Of a stretch of 64,000 bases of DNA, positions 63,560-64,000 are shown piece by piece. The position numbers and the translations under genes are program-made. Each line of letters starts with the position of its first letter. Positions within the stretch are counted from its first letter, which is position 1. The notes under the pieces were generated by a model, which saw nothing but the letters and a program-made list of their open reading frames with translations, did no database searches and was not told the DNA's origin. The stretch is from Topomyia yanbarensis (taxonomy: Eukaryota > Arthropoda > Insecta > Diptera > Culicidae), in NCBI RefSeq assembly GCF_030247195.1, contig NC_080672.1, positions 84,194,113 through 84,258,112 on the forward strand, read 5' to 3'.

Positions 63560-64000
63560 ATAGTGAACGTCTTAACACTCACACATTCTCTAACGCGGTC
63601 TCAGCGGGAACCTACAAAAATGCCATCGTGCACGCGATTACGAATCGGTCATGTCCGAAAGTCTATCCTTGATCCTAGAAGCCTAGGTCCATGCCTTCAG
63701 CTGGACCATTTAAGAAAATACGCCCATACCTATTAGACAACACGTCTCATGGCGACATGACCGGGAACCCTATCGATATAAACAATCCCACTCTCTGCCA
63801 GAATTCAAACCGCGCACTGAAAATTTAATATCAGACTCACGGTTCGCGCAACCATTCAAGAACATACGTTACAAAATCACGTCAGCGCACAAACGTTAGA
63901 GCCCCTCGCGATTTTCCAAGCAACATTCGAACTCGCAAACATGATTACACCCCGGTGATAAGGTGAAAATCTCAGCACTCATAAACTTACCAACACGATC
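63560..64000. repeat. Interspersed repeat (family H), copy at window edge
   Basis: CGAATCGGTCATGTCCGAAA, CCATGCCTTCAGCTGGACCA, CATGGCGACATGACCGGGAA and ATCAGACTCACGGTTCGCG match 8.6-9.08 plus 11.15-11.35 kb. This uninterrupted copy shows the family without the 2.07-kb insertion. It is cut by the window end. Confidence 0.65.

Overview
The window looks like repeat-dense, AT-rich DNA from an insect, most likely a culicine (Aedes-like) mosquito. This is inferred from recognisable mosquito-type repeats: a TG-rich family containing 'ATGAAAGGTACAACGTTCCC', tRNA-headed SINEs, G-rich PIF-like MITEs, and Jockey- and RTE-type non-LTR elements. I found no intact host protein-coding gene. All convincing protein-coding signal belongs to decayed retrotransposons, broken by frameshifts, stops and deletions.

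Layout. 0-3.7 kb: a minus-strand Jockey-type ORF2 remnant (endonuclease plus RT, catalytic DD changed to GG), then a plus-strand ORF1 remnant and a long TATATC microsatellite. 4-7.8 kb: low-complexity and unassigned DNA. 7.8-11.5 kb: high-copy repeats, one interrupted by a 2.07-kb TIR element (9080-11146) built round five ~300-bp tandem units. 11.5-16.5 kb: AT-rich duplicated blocks, a G-rich MITE and a GA-rich, promoter-like non-repetitive island. 16.5-20.2 kb: a composite element of ~95-bp tandem units that has received a SINE, a hAT-like element (itself holding another MITE) and a TA-flanked MITE. 21.3-24.7 kb: degenerate short-period TCTGAAATCTT-type sequence.

25-35.4 kb: several copies of a MITE with ~100-bp arms, a Jockey RT remnant, and a 2.27-kb 5'-truncated RTE element inserted into the hairpin of one MITE copy with a 13-bp target duplication. 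35.5-41.8 kb: further MITEs, an ORF1 remnant with a damaged zinc knuckle, and a non-repetitive island. 41.8-42.45 kb: a large palindrome with a tRNA-like unit reading outward in each arm, and a TTAA-flanked MITE in one arm only.

43-52 kb: ORF1 with an intact CCHC knuckle, Jockey and RTE fragments, a MITE with 29-bp perfect TIRs and a TACGCGG minisatellite. 52-64 kb: a non-repetitive island, a 270-bp direct-repeat pair around a fold-back, two SINEs plus a third truncated head, two MITEs and two long inverted-repeat pairs. The right edge runs into another copy of the family that hosts the 9-kb element.

The parts do not form a pathway. What they record is a stratigraphy of nested insertions, and several junctions are clean enough to give insertion order, target-site length and empty-site sequence. 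The best prospects for something undescribed are the 9080-11146 element, the tRNA-like palindrome at 41.8-42.45 kb, and the composite satellite element at 16.5-20.2 kb. All identities, repeat boundaries and pairings were read by eye; no alignment or database search was run.
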